This document shows, piece by piece, positions 63,350-64,000 of a DNA stretch of 64,000 nt. The number at the start of each line of letters is the position of its first letter. The stretch's first letter is position 1. The position numbers and the translations under genes are program-made. The notes under the pieces were generated by a model. The model made no database searches and was not told where the DNA came from. It worked only from the letters and a program-made list of their open reading frames with translations. The stretch comes from Pseudarthrobacter equi (GTDB lineage Bacteria; Actinomycetota; Actinomycetes; Actinomycetales; Micrococcaceae): NCBI RefSeq assembly GCF_900105535.1, contig NZ_LT629779.1, positions 3,596,001 to 3,660,000 of the forward strand, given 5' to 3'.

Positions 63350-63814
63350 ATGGCGGCGAAGGACGGCCGGGCAGAACCGGTGGAGCTGGACGACATCGAC
63401 AGGAGCATCATCGCGGAGCTCACCCGGGACGGCCGGATGTCCGTGACGCAGGTGGCGGAGAACGTCCACATCTCCCGGGCGCATGCGTACACCCGCATCA
63501 ACCGGCTCACCTCGGACGGGGTGCTGTCCCGGTTCACGGCCGTGGTGGACCCCATCAAGGCCGGGCTGAAGTCCTCCGCGTACGTGACGCTCAAGCTCAA
63601 GCAGGACTCGTGGCGGGAACTGCGCGACCAGCTCGGCGCCATCCCCGAGGTGCACCACATCGCCCTGGTGGGCGGCGACTTCGATGTCATCCTCCTGGTC
63701 CGCGCCGTGGACAACATCGACCTCCGCCGGGTCATCTTCGACCAGCTGCAGTCCATGCCCGGCGTGCTGGACACCCAGACTTTCCTGGTGTTTGAGGACG
63801 TGGACACCCGCTAG
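63350..63814 (+). CDS. Lrp/AsnC-family regulator, BkdR-like
   Basis: The 154-residue regulator has an N-terminal helix-turn-helix (LDDIDRSIIAELTRDGRMSV, VHISRAHAYTRINRL) and a RAM ligand-binding domain (YVTLKLKQDSW, VGGDFDVILLV). ATG 63350 has GGAGG very near; GTG 63341 is an alternative. In relatives such a gene is expected next to the branched-chain dehydrogenase operon. Here it is 11 kb away, and a decayed copy of its 5' end lies beside that operon. Confidence 0.88.
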   Translation: MAAKDGRAEPVELDDIDRSIIAELTRDGRMSVTQVAENVHISRAHAYTRINRLTSDGVLSRFTAVVDPIKAGLKSSAYVTLKLKQDSWRELRDQLGAIPEVHHIALVGGDFDVILLVRAVDNIDLRRVIFDQLQSMPGVLDTQTFLVFEDVDTR

Positions 63815-63832
63815 GCAAGCTCCTGCGCCCAC

Positions 63833-63866
63833 GGCTCCGGGGTGCTACCTGCTCGCCCCCGGAGCC
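63833..63866 (+). terminator. hairpin after lrp
   Basis: GGCTCCGGGG pairs perfectly with CCCCGGAGCC across 14 bases, 19 bases after the lrp stop. No T-run follows. Confidence 0.6.
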
Positions 63867-63927
63867 CAACAACGGCGGGACGCGGGAGCCGGCGGGCCGA
63901 TTCGAGTACTGCAGAAAGCGCGAGTAG

Positions 63928-63981
63928 GCGGACCCAAAAATCAAGTACCTCTGCTGGACCGCGCCCAAATAATCGCGTACC
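63928..63981. repeat. two imperfect 21-bp direct repeats
   Basis: GCGGACCCAAAAATCAAGTAC and GCGCCCAAATAATCGCGTAC lie about 32 bases apart near the right edge. No gene is seen in the last 130 bases. Confidence 0.4.
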
Positions 63982-64000
63982 GGTACGTGTTGTTGAGCCC

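Noticed and set aside
52318..63350. Prophage or transposon as the carrier of the island
   Set aside because: No integrase, transposase, tRNA attachment site or terminal inverted repeat is visible; only the duplicated lrp 5' segment supports insertion.

Overview
The window is high-GC DNA with dense gene packing, GTG/TTG starts, Tat and lipoprotein signals, SARP and ANTAR regulators and the style of Micrococcaceae (Arthrobacter/Pseudarthrobacter-like actinobacteria). That assignment is an inference from gene content and composition; no 16S or other marker is present. I see no tRNA, rRNA, CRISPR array, intact insertion sequence or prophage.

Layout. 1-3.4 kb: a zinc-uptake locus aztC-aztD-aztB (minus) divergent from aztA (plus), with a Zur/Fur-like box between them. 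3.5-17.6 kb: an export and surface region. It holds a TasA/camelysin-type protein, an ER-type (SipW) signal peptidase fused to Ig-like repeats, an Hpt-like protein without its phospho-histidine, two related secreted repeat proteins, LepB, a CotA-like multicopper oxidase, and a two-component pair whose regulator joins a SARP/BTAD activator to a C-terminal receiver. 18-26.2 kb: a histidine kinase and OmpR regulator followed by a small secreted protein with DDKGGLR repeats and a 1741-residue animal-type haem peroxidase with calcium-binding repeats. 26.2-48 kb: mixed accessory and housekeeping genes: MFS exporter, hipBA with repeated operators, NmrA-type reductase, lipoprotein, GH26 mannanase-like enzyme, GAF-ANTAR regulator, two tiny membrane proteins, orphan histidine kinase, YceI, acyltransferase, subtilase, M20 amidohydrolase, SGNH hydrolase, a GntR-ABC operon, lipid kinase and MBL hydrolase. 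48.3-52.2 kb: branched-chain 2-oxoacid dehydrogenase, with E1 alpha and beta in one frame followed by E2. 52.3-63.3 kb: an apparent insertion separating that operon from an Lrp-type regulator. 63.35-63.8 kb: the Lrp regulator.

The most interesting part is the 52.3-63.3 kb segment. A decayed copy of the lrp promoter and start lies beside the E1 gene, and the intact copy lies 11 kb away, as if the DNA between was inserted. The segment carries galU, an orphan response regulator, PelG-like and PelF-like proteins, a GHL15-like hydrolase, galE with an apparent AUU start, a DUF4832 protein and a second Hpt-like protein without histidine. This resembles a minimal Pel-like exopolysaccharide cassette without PelD, PelE or a PelA deacetylase. 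Both Hpt-like proteins sit next to matrix-type genes (TasA/SipW and Pel-like), so a shared role in matrix control is a reasonable hypothesis.

Repeated palindromic terminators (GTACGACGGCGGC type) and short repeats inside the E2 linker show small mobile or amplified sequences in this genome.
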